Shown: piece by piece, positions 33,441 to 44,917 of the stretch | Numbering within the stretch: position 1 is the stretch's first letter | Layout: each line of letters starts with the position of its first letter | Source: Eunapius fragilis | Lineage: Eukaryota; Porifera; Demospongiae; Spongillida; Spongillidae | Direction of reading: 5' to 3' | Assembly: GCA_963681505.1 (NCBI GenBank) | Contig: OY811974.1 | Location: forward strand, 5,926,028-5,990,027 | DNA: 64,000 bases | Notes under the pieces: model-generated | Told to the model about the DNA's origin: nothing | The model's input: only the letters and a program-made list of their open reading frames with translations | Databases searched by the model: none | Program-made: the position numbers and the translations under genes

Positions 33441-33837
33441 TAGAAGCGGGTCGCGTTATTTTACTGACATTCATAATATCGGGGTCAAATCCTATATGAG
33501 AGTTAATGTAACTCTCTATAATCAACATTACGATTGTTTCAGAATCAATGAACAGGCGCATCCTAGACCCATAGACTAATGTGTGGATGATGAGACACTA
33601 ATTAGAGAAAGAGGATGCATCTCATCTATCTCCCATCCATAAGAGACCATTATAATGTAGTTGAAAATAGCTTCTTTATAGAGGAGGTCTATGAACCACA
33701 AGGAGTTTTACTAGTGAACACCATTTTAAATGTTATGCAGTTCACTTTAGCACTATAGTAGCGGCTCACTCCTAACAGCGCACAAAATGCGACTTTAAGG
33801 CACATTCATTGCAACCTCCAGTGTCTGTTCGCTTAAA
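33441..33837. other. Unassigned spacer
   Basis: AT-rich sequence between repeat A copy 4 and hairpin H5, with no recognised feature. Confidence 0.35.
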
Positions 33838-34100
33838 AGAAATAAAAACATTCTCTATGAGAAATTTGGTGGCATATAGGATTGGAATAAGGCAATATTG
33901 GCATAAAAAGGAAGGAAACAAGGGTCTAATAAGAAGGTGAAATGTACAATAGTCCCATTTGTAGGACACAAGTTTCTGTGCCAAAATATAGGACTATTAA
34001 ACATTTCCCCTTCTTAGTAGACCCTTTTTCCCTTCCTTTTTACACCATTATGTCCTTATTTGCCACCAACTTTCTCATATAGAATGCTTCTATTACTTGT
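33838..34100. repeat. Hairpin MITE, copy H5
   Basis: Arms share the AAGGCA-ATATTGG..TAAAAAGGAAGG layout. The centre is short (about 33955-33975). It is followed by a short GTGTCCAATTGG block. Confidence 0.85.
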
Positions 34101-34181
34101 TTCATCAGCTTCTATATTCTGATACTAACATGGTGTCCAATTGGGCAGCAAGTATATTTAGTTGCAGCAAACCCTCCCAAG

Positions 34182-34459
34182 ACAAGTATATAAGAAAGTT
34201 GGTGGTATATAGGATTGGAATAAGGCAATATTGATGTAAAAAGAAAGAAAACAAGGGTCTAAGACAGAGGGGAAATGTATAATAGTCCTATGTTTGCCCA
34301 TTTGTAGGACATTATGCTTGTGTGCGAATTATAGGACTACTATACATTTCCCATTCATTTTAGTCAATAGACCGTTGATTCCTTCCTTTTTACACCAATA
34401 TTGCCTTATTTCCATCCTATATGCCACCAACTTTCTCATACAGAATGTTTATTACTTGT
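34182..34459. repeat. Hairpin MITE, copy H6
   Basis: It lies 80 bp after H5 in a tandem H5-block-H6-block arrangement. Both arms carry AGGCAATATTG.TGTAAAAAG, again matching each other best. Confidence 0.85.
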
Positions 34460-35084
34460 TTCGTCTGGTTTTTAATTTATTATAAGAACAATGTGTCCAA
34501 TTGGGGCTGCAAGAGTATTTAGTTGCAGCAGACCCTCCCCATAAATAATGGTGTATTAGGATCCCAAAATGGTGTGTAATTGTGGAGGTGAAAGTGGGAG
34601 TTGCATGTAGTGGTGAAGCAGGAGGGGTGTACTGTGTGGAGAGGGTACTAGAGAGGCAGTGTCCCAATGTGGAAGTGCAGCATCCAAGGAAATTGATACC
34701 CTGATGTGGAGGAGCATAGGGTTTTGTAGTGGTGTGGATGTCCCAACATGAAGGGAACTTAATGAAGCTAGCAGCCGGGTGTACACTGGTGGACACCTCG
34801 ATGATATTACTAGACAACCCGAAATCATATTTACTAGCCTAAGGCCTAATTTCTTCTAATCCTGAAGTACATATATAGATGCAATATGTTGCTGTATACA
34901 TAATTTAGTATACAGCTAACATGTGATCATAACCAGTGCAATGGATATATACTCACGCTCGCAAGTGGCTGTGGTAAAAAAATTTGATAGGGGATAGCAG
35001 TACGTATATAATATATATATACATGGAGCGCTCCATTCGTCGACGGATAGTGGCTAGAGCTTGAATTTTGTTCGCTAGAAGGCC
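34460..35084. other. GTGTCCAATTGG block copy 3 and TATA-rich spacer
   Basis: The segment 34492-34650 repeats the 31650-31810 block. From 34830 the sequence is AT-rich, ending with a TATATAATATATATATA stretch (35002-35018) about 70 bp before a small ORF. Confidence 0.5.
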
Positions 35085-35285
35085 ATGTCAGCATCTGTTA
35101 ACAAGCATGATTATAGGACAAGGTACGGTTTCAACCGGACCACTTATTCCCTGAGGGGGAAAAAAAAATCAGTTGTGACCCCTGACGTATACATTAACCA
35201 GCCCACCCATACCGGCCATAGTTATAATCGGAGCACTTACTATAGTGTGGCTGCACTAGCCCGTACGATGAGAAGAGCATTTTAG
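35085..35285 (+). CDS. Small single-exon ORF, 66 aa, unknown
   Basis: ATG at 35085 follows a TATA-rich stretch by about 70 bp. The protein is basic and rich in Tyr/Arg/Ser (GFNRTTYSLRGKKK, YNRSTYYSVAALARTMRRAF). The stop at 35283-35285 is followed by an A-run and an AATAAA at 35320. The layout of TATA, short ORF and poly-A signal is gene-like, but no family is recognised and chance is possible. Confidence 0.35.
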   Translation: MSASVNKHDYRTRYGFNRTTYSLRGKKKSVVTPDVYINQPTHTGHSYNRSTYYSVAALARTMRRAF

Positions 35286-35817
35286 CTGTGGAAAAAAAAA
35301 AAAATTTTTAGCTGTGGTCAATAAATTTGCAAGTGGGTTAATTGCATGCCTATGTAAACTGTGACGCAAGAGCGGTTGTGTATTTGTGAAATATACAACG
35401 TCGTATATTTCAAATGTACTCATCCGGCATATACTTCAAGTATAGTCCAAAGTATACAGTATCGTACAACAAACTATTTGCACAGTGGAGCAAGCTACAC
35501 GAGCATGCTTTTAAAAACTAATAGTCACATAGAATAGCAGGGATCAAGGGATAGTTCTTACTGTATCATGGAGTGCCACTATAGAAGTGTAACGGTTATA
35601 GGGAACTGATATTGATGAGTGCTAGGCGCCAATATATAGTGTCTGTAACTAGGTTTATTTGCATTTTCCGCTTACATATGAGATGGTAGAGACCGCTACA
35701 TGCTCTCACGTGACGTGCTTCCAATCCAATCTAAAACGTGAACCCATGCACGCGCGATTTGATAAAAGCGAGGTTCATATATCTCATTGATCATGGTAAT
35801 TCTGTTGGTAGTTCTAA
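35286..35817. other. Spacer before gypsy-2
   Basis: AT-rich sequence with no supported feature. It ends with GACC (35818-35821), the left target duplication of gypsy-2. Confidence 0.4.
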
Positions 35818-35821
35818 GACC

Positions 35822-35927
35822 TGTTGCGTACATATTCAAATACACATATGAACTTATGTAATGATATATATGTCATGTGATGTAAATTAGAGATGATTAA
35901 TATAAAATTATATTTTCTGGTGTCACA
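35822..35927 (+). repeat. gypsy-2 5' LTR
   Basis: About 106 bp, starting TGTTGCGTACATATTCAAAT and ending GTCACA. It is followed at once by TTGGTGACCCTGACG, a plausible primer-binding site. It is unusually short for a gypsy LTR. Confidence 0.85.
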
Positions 35928-35961
35928 TTGGTGACCCTGACGTTCATTATATCTATCCATC

Positions 35962-36720
35962 ATGAGTCAACAGCAGTCTTATCAAGCGGCTTCAGAGTCT
36001 AGTCAGGCGGTACAGTAAGCACCGTCGGCGTCAAGCTACCGCCCTTTTGGCCAAACGACCCCCGCTTGTGGTTTGCCCAAGTAGAGGCACAATTTTACAC
36101 TACGGCTCAAAAGACCAGGTATGACTACGTAATAGCTTCTCTTTCCCCGCAGAAGGGCGTGGTTTAATTCTGCAGCCGCGAGCTAACAACCCGTACGATA
36201 CTCTCTGACAACAACTCATTAGCAGAACTTTCACCTCTGAACAAAGTCGTCTACAGCAACTCTTAGCGGGGCTGGAATTGGGCGATTGAAGGCCGACCAG
36301 TTTGTTAAATTGGATGCAGGCTTTACTTAGCGGTGACACTGACAGCTTTTTATTTAGGGAGGTATTTTTACAATGACTTCCATCGAATGTGCGGATGGTT
36401 GTAGCCTCGTCTACATATTCTGATGTCAAGCAGTTAGCAGAGCTAGCTGACAGGATCATGGATGCATCCACTTCCAACTCCTCAATCACCACAGTTGTAG
36501 ATTCCCAGAATTCAAGCCTGCAAGCAGAGATCAACGCACTTCGAGCAGATGTTAGTGACTTATAGAAGTTACTGGAGGACCTTTCTGGCTCACAACATGC
36601 TACATGTAGTCGTGGTGCAAGAAAGTCAGATTCTGCTTTACAGCCACATACAAATCTGTGTTAGTATCATTTCCGCTTCGGTGATGCAGCCAAGAAGTGC
36701 AAAGCTCCATGCTCTAAGGT
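35962..36720 (+). pseudogene. gypsy-2 gag
   Basis: It starts MSQQQSYQAAS and hits a stop after 17 codons. In shifted frames [19 protein letters not shown] and [11 protein letters not shown] are readable, the hallmark of a common animal gypsy gag. A downstream YHFRFGDAAKKCKAPC supports the C-terminal part. Several frameshifts make it a pseudogene. Confidence 0.8.
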
Positions 36721-36745
36721 GGGGAAACTTCAAAGCCGGTCACTG

Positions 36746-38210
36746 ATGGCGACTGCAGGGACTGGCGTAAAGCATTATTTTAGTCGCCTTTTCTATGCAA
36801 CTGATCGTGGTACAAATCATCAATTTTTAGTGGATACTGGTGCAGAAATTAGTGGAATACCACCTCTACAACTGATCGATCAAACCCACAAGACACGGTT
36901 TTACAAGCTGCTAACAATACTTCCCTTCCCACCTTTGGGAGACACTCAATAACTCTAGACCTTGGACTTCAAAGGCAGTTTCCATGGATTTTTTTAATTA
37001 CAGATGTTAAGTTACCCATTCTAGGAATGCGGCACTATGACCTAGTTTCGGACGTGAAGCAGCAGCGATTGTTGGACTCAGTGACCCAATCTCAAGTTCA
37101 AGGAATTGTCTCTCATAGGCCATCGATTCATCTTACCTTATTACCGCTTACATGTAGTAATCCATTTGAAGCCATTCTCAAGGATTTTTCATCAGTGATA
37201 CAACCTTTCAGCAAGCACCTCCAAGTCCGGCTTGATGTTACCCATCATACTGATAGTGCAGGCCCGCCAGCGTATGCTCGCCCACGACGACTGGCGCCGG
37301 AGCGTCTCAAACTGGCAAGTAAAGAATTTGATCATATGCTTCAAACTAGGTATTATCCGACCATCTTCTAGTAGTTGGGCATCCCCACAGCACATGGTAC
37401 TAAAGAAATCTACTGCTGACTGGCACCCTTGTGGCGACTATCATACTCTTAACAAGTCTACCATCCCTGATCACTACTCCATTCCCCACATCCAGGATTT
37501 TGCAGCTACTCTACATGGTACCACAATATTCTCCAAACGTGATCTTGTCAAGGCATACCATCAAATTCCAATTGAACCTGCTGATATACCAAAGACAGCT
37601 GTTGGCACTCCATTTGGTCTTTTCTAATTTGTGCGCATGCCTTTTGGCCTTCGCAATGCAGCCCAGTCCTTTCAATGATTCATGGACGAGGTGCTTCACG
37701 GTCTTCAGTTTAGTTACGCTTATGTGGATGATGTTTTGATAGCTAGCGCCACCCCAGAGGAGCACAAACAGCATCTTCGTTTGGTCTTAGAACGCTTTCA
37801 GAAGTATGGAATCGTTGTCAACCCTTCTAAGTGCAAACTTGGTGTTGCTACACTAGAGCTTCTAGGGCACAATTTTTGGAGTTGATCAAATTTTACCATC
37901 GTTTTGTACCGAACTGTGCCGGCATTTTGCAACCACTCAATACAATGCTTTCTACCTCTTTAGCAAATGACAGGATGCTATCATGGACACAGCTAACCAC
38001 AGATGCTTTCAAACAGGCTAAGGAGATGTTAGCACGAGCAACGATGCTATTTCACCCCAAGCCAGATGCTCTCACATCCATTTTGATAGATACATCAAAC
38101 AAGGCCGTTGGAGCGTTTCTGCAGCAGAAATTTGGGGCAGATTGGCACCCCATATCTTATTTTTCAAGGAAGCTGAGTGTTGCAGAAACCAAGTACAATG
38201 CATTTGATTG
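36746..38210 (+). pseudogene. gypsy-2 protease and reverse transcriptase
   Basis: Protease: FLVDTGAEISGIPP at about 36825. [27 protein letters not shown], then [20 protein letters not shown] and [28 protein letters not shown] and the intact YVDD box (37721-37732) follow. About 30 residues are missing where GHNF joins IKFYHRFVP (about 37875), and frames change at about 37370, 37627 and 37885. Confidence 0.85.
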
Positions 38211-38735
38211 AGAGTTGCTAGTGGTTTACCTTGCCATCGAACACTTCCGTCATTTTGTTGAAGGCCGGTTGTTTCATGTATTAACAAACGACAAACCTCT
38301 GACATACGCTCTATCCTCCAATTCCACTAAGTGCACACCCAGACAGATCCGCCATTGGGACTATATCTCACAATTTACTACTGACCTCCGATATGTGAAA
38401 GGTGGTGACAATGCTGTTGCTGACGCTCTATCTCGTCTAGATGTGTATACCTTACAGCATCAAACGGGAACCATTGACTATGTGGATATGGCATCTGCAC
38501 AGAGTACAAACTCTGAGATTCAGAGATTCCAAAATGGTTCGACAACGACCTCTCTGGTTCTGAAATCAATTCCACAAGAAGGTTCTAATTTAACCCTCCT
38601 TTGTGACACTTCTACTGGTGCTTCACGACCAGTAGTTCCTGGAACCTGCCGTCGATCAGTGTTCCATGCATTACATTCTATGGCACATCCCGGGGTGCGG
38701 GCAACGCAACACCTGATATCCACTCGACTGGCATG
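37886..38735 (+). pseudogene. gypsy-2 RNase H and integrase zinc-binding domain
   Basis: RNase H signatures are LIDTSNKAVGAFLQQ, ISYFSRKLS, LLVVYLAIEHFRHFVEGR and NAVADALSR. One stop (38209-38211) splits the domain. The H2C2 finger begins HALHSMAHPGVRATQHLI and continues after a frame break with WSRICLQCQRSK. Confidence 0.85.
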
Positions 38736-39579
38736 AACACTGATGTCCAAGAATGGTCTCGAATCTGTCTACAGTGTCAAAGATCCAAAACCCATCGCCA
38801 TACTGTTACCCCACTTGCAACGTGTGCTACTCCAGACTCTCGGTTTAATATCATCCATCTGGACCTGGTTGGACCTTTGCCACCTTCAAAGGGTTTTTTA
38901 TATCTTCTCCCCATCATTGACCGGTTCACGAGATGGCCTGAAGCTATTCCAATTCCGGATATGACTGATACCATGCACTGTCGCTCGAGCATTTATCACC
39001 GGGTGGGTTTCACGTTTTGGAATTCCTTCCTCTATCACCACAGATCGTGGAAGGTTATTTGAATCAAATCTTTGGGCCGAACTCATGCATTCATTGGGTA
39101 CTCTTTGACTTAGAACAACAGCTTATCACCCCATAGCCAACGGGTTAGTTGAACGCTTTCATCGGCAGCTAAAGGCTGCCCTAAAAGGTCTATCCAGATC
39201 TAGTCCAATGGGTTGATGCCTTACCACTTATTCTGCTGGGCATCAGAACCACTCTGAAACAGAATCTTGGATGCAGTGTTGCAGAATTAGTATATGGTAC
39301 AACTCTCTGTATCCCAGGAGAGTTTCTTTTACATCTACAGCTTCCACAGGTGTTGATGCAGCATCTTATATAGAACAGTTGAAGGCAACAATGCGCCACC
39401 TGCAGGCTACCTCACCTCGAGTAGATGACAGATCCAAGGTGTATATCTGTAAGGACCTTACATCCCGTTCTCACGTTTTTGTCCGGCATGATGCTGTGCA
39501 AAAACCACTGCAACAGCCTTTGGTCAGACAAATACATCACTCTTGACACAGTTTCGGTAGATCGGTTGAAACCAGCATA
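38733..39579 (+). pseudogene. gypsy-2 integrase core and C-terminus
   Basis: HLDLVGPLPPSKGFLYLLPI carries the first catalytic Asp and TTDRGR the second (in a shifted frame). AYHPIANGLVERFHRQLKAA carries the Glu. The C-terminal SHVFVRHDAVQKPL..TVSVDRLKPAY motif ends at the nested MITE. Multiple frameshifts. Confidence 0.8.
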
Positions 39580-40306
39580 CCGTACTGACAAGACGTAATG
39601 GCGGAGAGAACTATTTGGCGGAGCCAAAAATATTTATTTTAACTAACTGGCGATTTGTAATTGGCGGAAGTCTCAGAATCTTTAAATTTATGGCGATTTA
39701 TAATTGGCGGAAATGAAATGATGAATGTTAGCGTAGCTGTTGATCATACTTCTATTTAGACTGAATAGGCCGAAGAGCACCTGCTGCCTCCGCAAAAGCG
39801 GCAGCCAGGCTGCATCTTCCTCCTCATCCTCTGAAGCATCCCACTGGAGTGAAGTTTGTCGTCAACCTCAGCATCAGAAAGATCTGAATCGGATTCTGAT
39901 TCAGATGCACCGTCATTGAATCGACTGGGTGCACGGGTCAGCCGTCGGGTCAGCCTTCCATGAATTGAACAGTATCAGTTGTATAGCGGGGAGAAAGGAA
40001 TTATTTCGTATGGCCGACACGCTACCGGGTATATAGTAGTACCGGTATGAACACTGCAGGCGCCGTATGTCTGTGCATTGTACATTTACATGTACGGTAA
40101 TCATTTAGCAGGGCAAGATTAAGAGCCATAGGTCTACGGATACTTATACAATTATGTGCGTAATGTCCCTCCCCCCGCCCCCTTCCGCGACGCCGTGGAT
40201 CCGCAGATAACATGTTGGCGGAAAAAATTTAATATTAAGTTCATGGCGGCACAGTTGGCGGAGCCTTCCGCCAAATAGTCGCCGCCAAAACGTCTTGTCA
40301 GTACGG
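39580..40306. mobile_element. 727-bp TA-flanked MITE (mariner-like ends) nested in gypsy-2
   Basis: The ends are CCGTACTGACAAGACG and its exact complement. A TA dinucleotide on each side (39578-39579 and 40307-40308) fits Tc1/mariner-type insertion. TTGGCGG/CCGCCAA motifs repeat near both ends. The gypsy C-terminal frame resumes after it. No transposase is present. Confidence 0.85.
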
Positions 40307-40382
40307 TATTTGGAGGAGCCACTCAACGAAACCACAGAGTCCTCTTCAACCCACTCAGCTGCAGTTATTTCAGCTACACCAA

Positions 40383-40464
40383 CTACCACCACCACCACCA
40401 CCACCACCACCACCACCACTACCACCACCACCACCACCACCACCACCACCACCACCACCACCAC
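40383..40464 (+). repeat. (ACC)n microsatellite encoding poly-Thr in gypsy-2
   Basis: About 27 ACC/ACT triplets in the terminal pol frame (SATPTTTT..ATSRYGC). It is followed by a stop at 40532 and then by a 15-G polypurine tract. Confidence 0.9.
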
Positions 40465-40552
40465 TACTGCTACTAGTCGTTATGGATGCCATACTAAGCC
40501 TTCAGTTTGTCTTCAGTTAGGCGATCCTCACTAAGGGGGGGGGGGGGGGTAC

Positions 40553-40655
40553 TGTTGCGTACATATTCAAATACACATATCAACTTATGTATTGCTATGT
40601 CACGTGATGTAAATTAGTGATGATTATAAAACTGGTTGCAAGATATCTCGTCACA
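40553..40655 (+). repeat. gypsy-2 3' LTR
   Basis: It matches the 5' LTR from TGTTGCGTACAT to GTCACA with many substitutions and small indels. It is preceded by a G-run (40535-40549) acting as polypurine tract. Confidence 0.85.
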
Positions 40656-40659
40656 GACC

Positions 40660-41961
40660 CTACGGCAATGCGTCATCTTTGGAGCAAGGTCTCGTATTGA
40701 ATTCGCATAGCAAATCGGACAGTATTAATATACACGTACATCGCCGGCGGAGTCATCAGCAATTGCCTAGGTAGGTAAAGTAAAAAAAAAAAAAACATCT
40801 GGACTCACTGAGTGAGAGGCGGCTGTCGCGCTCATAGGTATCCTACTTTTCTGGTTCAGAGCCTCGTAGCTGTCACGCCAATGTGCCTTCTTCTTTTCTG
40901 CACTGGGTCAGCCTCATAGTTGTCGCGCTCATAGACCATCTTTTCTGGGAATAAGTATGGCGGTGAAAACAGTTAGACCGGGTATGAGACATGGGCATGA
41001 GAATTTTTGTTCTCTTAAAGCGAGCGCTGTTTGTCACAGAACCAACGCAAACCCGTTCTTATTAGTGTTATCGATAAAGAGGGAAATGATCCGATTCACC
41101 GTCGTCCCTCAAGCGCAAGTAACGTTATTTTATGACTTCATTATACGGCATCAATCCCATATGGAACTTGCTTCCGCAGGTCTGATTTCGGGTAGGGGGG
41201 GGGGGGGGGGGGGGGGGGGAGAATGGGTTTGAAGTACCTACTGCATACCAGTTCGTCTATAGCCGCAGTCGCAACCGGTCGAAGCAATTTTCTATTCGAG
41301 CATAATAGTAATATTACCCAATTTCATGTAACAATGCGCTCTTTTTTTTTTAACAACCAATTTGTGGCCAGTGTTTTTAGCTGCGGTTCGTGATACTAAT
41401 ATAACACACTTGGCATATGAACACACACTTTAGATTAGTGCTAAAATAAACGACTTTATAGCATTTAAAATGGCGGTCACTCGTACAACTCAATGTGGTT
41501 CCTAGAGCTTTCTCAAATAATAAACAAATCTTCTATTTTCGATAGATAGCATCATGATCTGGAGATGTGCAGCACACACTTGCCCAAGGTATAATGGAAT
41601 GCCAATAAGGTGCTATGCGGCCACAACGAGCTGTACGTGACTAATTTGTTCACAAAACGCGGTGGTGGGGCAGATTCAAGCAACATAACCGTTTGCTTGA
41701 CTCAATTTAACCAACTGAAGTAGCTTAAAATTGGTACGGCGAGTAGGCTTATCTCTTATTGTTGATATGCAGCAGCTGCTATTACTCAATTGAAACCAAG
41801 CAATTTATACTATTATATTATACATACGCACGCACCCCGTAATATATAATGAAATAAATGGGCATACCTTAATTTACCTGAGTAACAAAGTATCTCAAAC
41901 TGTTATTTCGAACTTTCACTATGCAGCTTAATTTACAATCATAATATCCTTTTGCGCGCAG
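40660..41961. other. Intergenic sequence upstream of the Ig/FN3 gene
   Basis: No recognised gene. It contains a direct repeat of a CCTCGTAGCTGTCACGCC-like motif (40862 and 40910) and a run of about 25 G at 41197-41219. The frame from 40957 is unsupported. The promoter and any 5' UTR exon of the following gene would lie here, but I see no clear TATA element. Confidence 0.4.
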
Positions 41962-42015
41962 ATGTGTACTTTTTTCTGCGTTGTCATCATGGTCACCATC
42001 ATCATACTGGCTATC
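41962..42015 (+). CDS. Ig/FN3 gene, exon 1: signal peptide
   Basis: ATG at 41962 gives an 18-codon exon (MCTFFCVVIMVTIIILAI) ending at GTGAGT in phase 0. It is a strongly hydrophobic leader. ATG follows TTTTGCGCGCAG, so an upstream 5' UTR exon is possible. Together with exon 2 it forms a typical cleavable signal peptide, which predicts a secreted or membrane-anchored product. Confidence 0.7.
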
Positions 42016-42146
42016 GTGAGTAATTTGTGTGTCGTGATTGTGTGTTATACAGTCTCTCCCTCCCTCTTTCATTCTCATACTCTCTATTTTTCTCTCTTAA
42101 TCTGTTTCTTTCTCTGTCTCTTACTCTGTCTTTCTCCTCTTCAAAG

Positions 42147-42171
42147 GTTATTCCTGCGGTCAAGTTTTCAG
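42147..42171 (+). CDS. Ig/FN3 gene, exon 2 (25 bp)
   Basis: It is bounded by CTCCTCTTCAAAG and GGTATGC. It reads VIPAVKFS plus one base, phase 0 in and phase 1 out, fitting exactly with exon 3. It completes the signal peptide, with likely cleavage after the small residues following VKFS. The intron before it is a CT-rich tract. Confidence 0.6.
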
Positions 42172-42390
42172 GTATGCACATTCGCTTGATTCGGAGTGAG
42201 CTGGTTAAGAAAGTGAAGCAATCAACAACTAACACCTGCATGAGTGTTCCGAAATAAACTAGCAACGTGCAAATAACTTGGCCCCATATAGTTATTACTA
42301 GCTCAGCATTTTTACACCTGAATGCAACCCATGCACAATCACTACTGACAATGCATATGGTCTTGTATGCATGACATTCTTAATTCCCAG

Positions 42391-42798
42391 CTGACAAAAC
42401 TGCAAGTGATCAAGGCAATAACAGATATCCATCTCAAAGTTGTACTCCTCGTTACGCCTACACCAAGACATGTCCAGGGGATGTAATTTACTGTGTTTGT
42501 GGTGTTAGTAGTGATGATGGATATGGCCGAACCCAGTGGAATTTCTCTGCGCTAAAATCTTGTCCAAATAACAACAATTTCATCAGTTTGTCACGACAAC
42601 TTCCAGCGTGTAAAGATGAAATGAGATCTTGTGGACAACTATTTTCTGCAGTGAATGAAAGACCAATCAGCAACAGTTCTGCATGCCTGAAATCGATTCT
42701 TACAATACGAATTAACACTAGTCTTGATGGCTTTGAAGTGAAATGCTATGACACATATTACAAATCAAACTCTGCACCCTACCGCATAGAACTTACCG
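42391..42798 (+). CDS. Ig/FN3 gene, exon 3: Ig-like domain
   Basis: A 408-bp exon, phase 1 at both ends (acceptor TTAATTCCCAG, donor GTTAGT). The domain shows an Ig-type layout: CPGDVIYCVCG (B-strand Cys region), RTQWNFSALKSCP (Trp and following), CLKSILTIRIN, then FEVKCYDTYY (F-strand Cys). It carries several extra cysteines and N-glycosylation sequons. It closely parallels exon 5 in cysteine and Trp spacing. The phase 1-1 boundaries mark a shuffled extracellular module. Confidence 0.8.
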
Positions 42799-43894
42799 GT
42801 TAGTGATGAAGTACCATTAGTATTTATGCAACAATGTATTGATTTTATTCATTATACATATATTTATGTTTTATGCATAAAAATGACTGTAAAATAGGTA
42901 AGGAAATTAGACATGCTCAATATATACCTTCGCCCTGCATGGAACATGCCAGTGTGAATGCAGAAATAAATCATCTTTTCATTGGGAGCCCTCGATTGCA
43001 TAGTATTGCTGAGTGAAGTTGTAAGACGTTCAGCCTGCATCTGAGCCAACAAATGGTATGACAATAGGGTTAGTCTAATTTGTCTAGGAGAAAGGCTAGT
43101 CTCTCCACATAGACAATGATAACAGTGGGGCCTATCCATCTGCAGCTGAAATTAACAAGTTGAGAAATTGAGCTGTGTTCTATTTCGTGAACTCATTCAT
43201 CATGTGCTCTGTGTTTTTTTTTTTTTCTATTGATTTTTATGGCAGCATTGAGGTAGAAAAGAATTGACAGCTCTGTGCTAAAAGATTATAACTCTTATGT
43301 CAATGAAATATTGCTGTCTATGCTTACCACAGAGTTTCTGTTAACTGATAATCATAAACATTAGCATTGATAAAAACAGCAACTCCATTAACCTGTACAA
43401 GGTGTCCACGAAAGAATGTGACACTTTTAAATCACTATATAACTCAGAATTAAAATTAATTGATTTCCTTGCCATATCTTGCAGTAGTTAACCAAAGACT
43501 AACAATCCTACAAGATTTCAAGTGAATGCTTAATGCAACTTATGGTCTTAAATGTCAATAACTCACTATTTAACTTGTTACTTGAAATCAGTTCTGTTCT
43601 GCCGCATATTCTGATCTTGTGTTACTTGTTAGTAGTTATAAAATTCTATTTTGATTTATTGTTTTGGATATTAACTAGCAAAATGTCAGTCATATATCAT
43701 ACTTTCATAAAGGTTGTTCTGCATTTTATACATCATGATGTTTATTAAAAGTTGGCGTACATTATTGTGTCGAATTAAGAATTGCAAGTTATTTGATTTA
43801 TATTAACTACTGTGAATGGGATGTGTTGCAGTCTTTCATTTTCTTCGGCTGAACAAACTCAGATAATGACTATACATGCAATTTACAGATAAAA
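42799..43894. other. Intron 3 of the Ig/FN3 gene, unique-looking part
   Basis: AT-rich sequence with a T-run at 43216-43228. No gene or repeat is recognised before repeat A copy 2. The whole intron runs to 51009 and contains repeat A, hairpins and gypsy-3. Confidence 0.5.
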
Positions 43895-44636
43895 AACATG
43901 ACTCGTCAGGAATTACTAACGTACATTTAGGAATTGTGAATATCATATAAAAACGCGACTCGCGTACAACTCGCGTAGCAAGAAACGGATAGCTTAGCTC
44001 TTTGTAGCTATCGAAACAGAAGGCAAAGACGGTCATTTTAATGTTTTTTTCCAGTATTCAAACTATTTGCTTTAATTAAGGGAACAAAAAAGTTCATGTT
44101 TGTTCTCGTCCCCGGGCCAATTTTCTCCTCGTCGTCGTCTTCTTCTTCTCGGGTGAGGATAAGAATGGTTTTAAAGAGCGCAAATTATACCAATTGCTTT
44201 AGAATCTCCTGGAAGGATCGACATCTTCAGGTATCAGAGATATGAATAAAGCATGAAGCTGATATACGTAATCATTGCGTAATATGGAGTGCTATTTTAA
44301 ACGTTCCCATGGTGACATTCACGCATATTTAGAAATGTGCAGTGATATGAACAGGTGGGATATGATTTGAATTTTGGCTAGCCATATTGTTTTTGTCAAA
44401 ATACCTTCACGTCACAAAAGAGCAGAGCTAAACGACGAGAGGAGTACCTCCAAAGTCAAGACGACGAGTTAGAGTCCTCCCGCGTTTGGTACAATGCTGA
44501 TCCTGAACAAAACCGGGCGTCTGCTCGTGACGGTAATAGAAATGCTTCAATTTAAGAGGCTACATTATAACTATAATTTGTCAGCACTTGGTAGTATTCG
44601 CATTTATCAACGACAATTAAAAAAAAAATAGAGGAA
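43895..44636 (-). repeat. Dispersed coding-like repeat A, copy 2 (uninterrupted)
   Basis: It aligns with 2895-3132 and 3943-4336, passing straight through the 3133-3942 insertion point. The minus strand keeps MTVFAFCFD (about 44036) and an acidic REEEDDDEEKIGPGTRT block (about 44110-44160). A T/C-rich GTCGTCGTC tract encodes the Asp run. It is followed by hairpin H7. Confidence 0.6.
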
Positions 44637-44917
44637 ACAAGTAAAGAAAAACATTCTCATGAGAAAGTTGGTGGGATATAGGAATTGGCGGAAAAAGTGT
44701 TGTGAAATGGAAGGGAACAAGGTTTTGGGAAAAGGAAAATTAAAATTCCTATATTTAGTACGTGTAAATGTAACAGAACCGAATGAAGTGCTAAATATAG
44801 AATTTTGTCTCATTTTCCTTTTCCCAAAACCTTGTTCCCTGCCTTTTACACCACCTTTGCCCCCAATTCCTATATCCCACCAACTTTCTCGTTAGAGAAT
44901 GTTTTTCTTTACTTGTT
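44637..44917. repeat. Hairpin MITE, copy H7
   Basis: Shares its 5' junction (AAAAATAGAGGAAACAAGTA) with H1, because both follow repeat A. The centre (about 44755-44790) is the reverse complement of the H1 centre. Confidence 0.9.

Larger units (their letters stand above)
35822..40655 (+). mobile_element. Ty3/gypsy LTR retrotransposon (gypsy-2), decayed
   Basis: The boundaries are set by two short LTRs (TGTTGCG..GTCACA) and a perfect 4-bp duplication GACC on both sides (35818-35821 and 40656-40659). The order is gag, protease, RT, RNase H, integrase, the standard gypsy order. Numerous stops and frameshifts, a deletion after the RT box, and a nested 727-bp MITE (39580-40306) show it is old and inactive. 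The two LTRs differ at many positions, consistent with age. Confidence 0.9.

Noticed and set aside
42027..42257. 76-residue Leu/Ser-rich ORF
   Set aside because: Frame shadow across the CT-rich intron between exons 1 and 2 of the Ig/FN3 gene.
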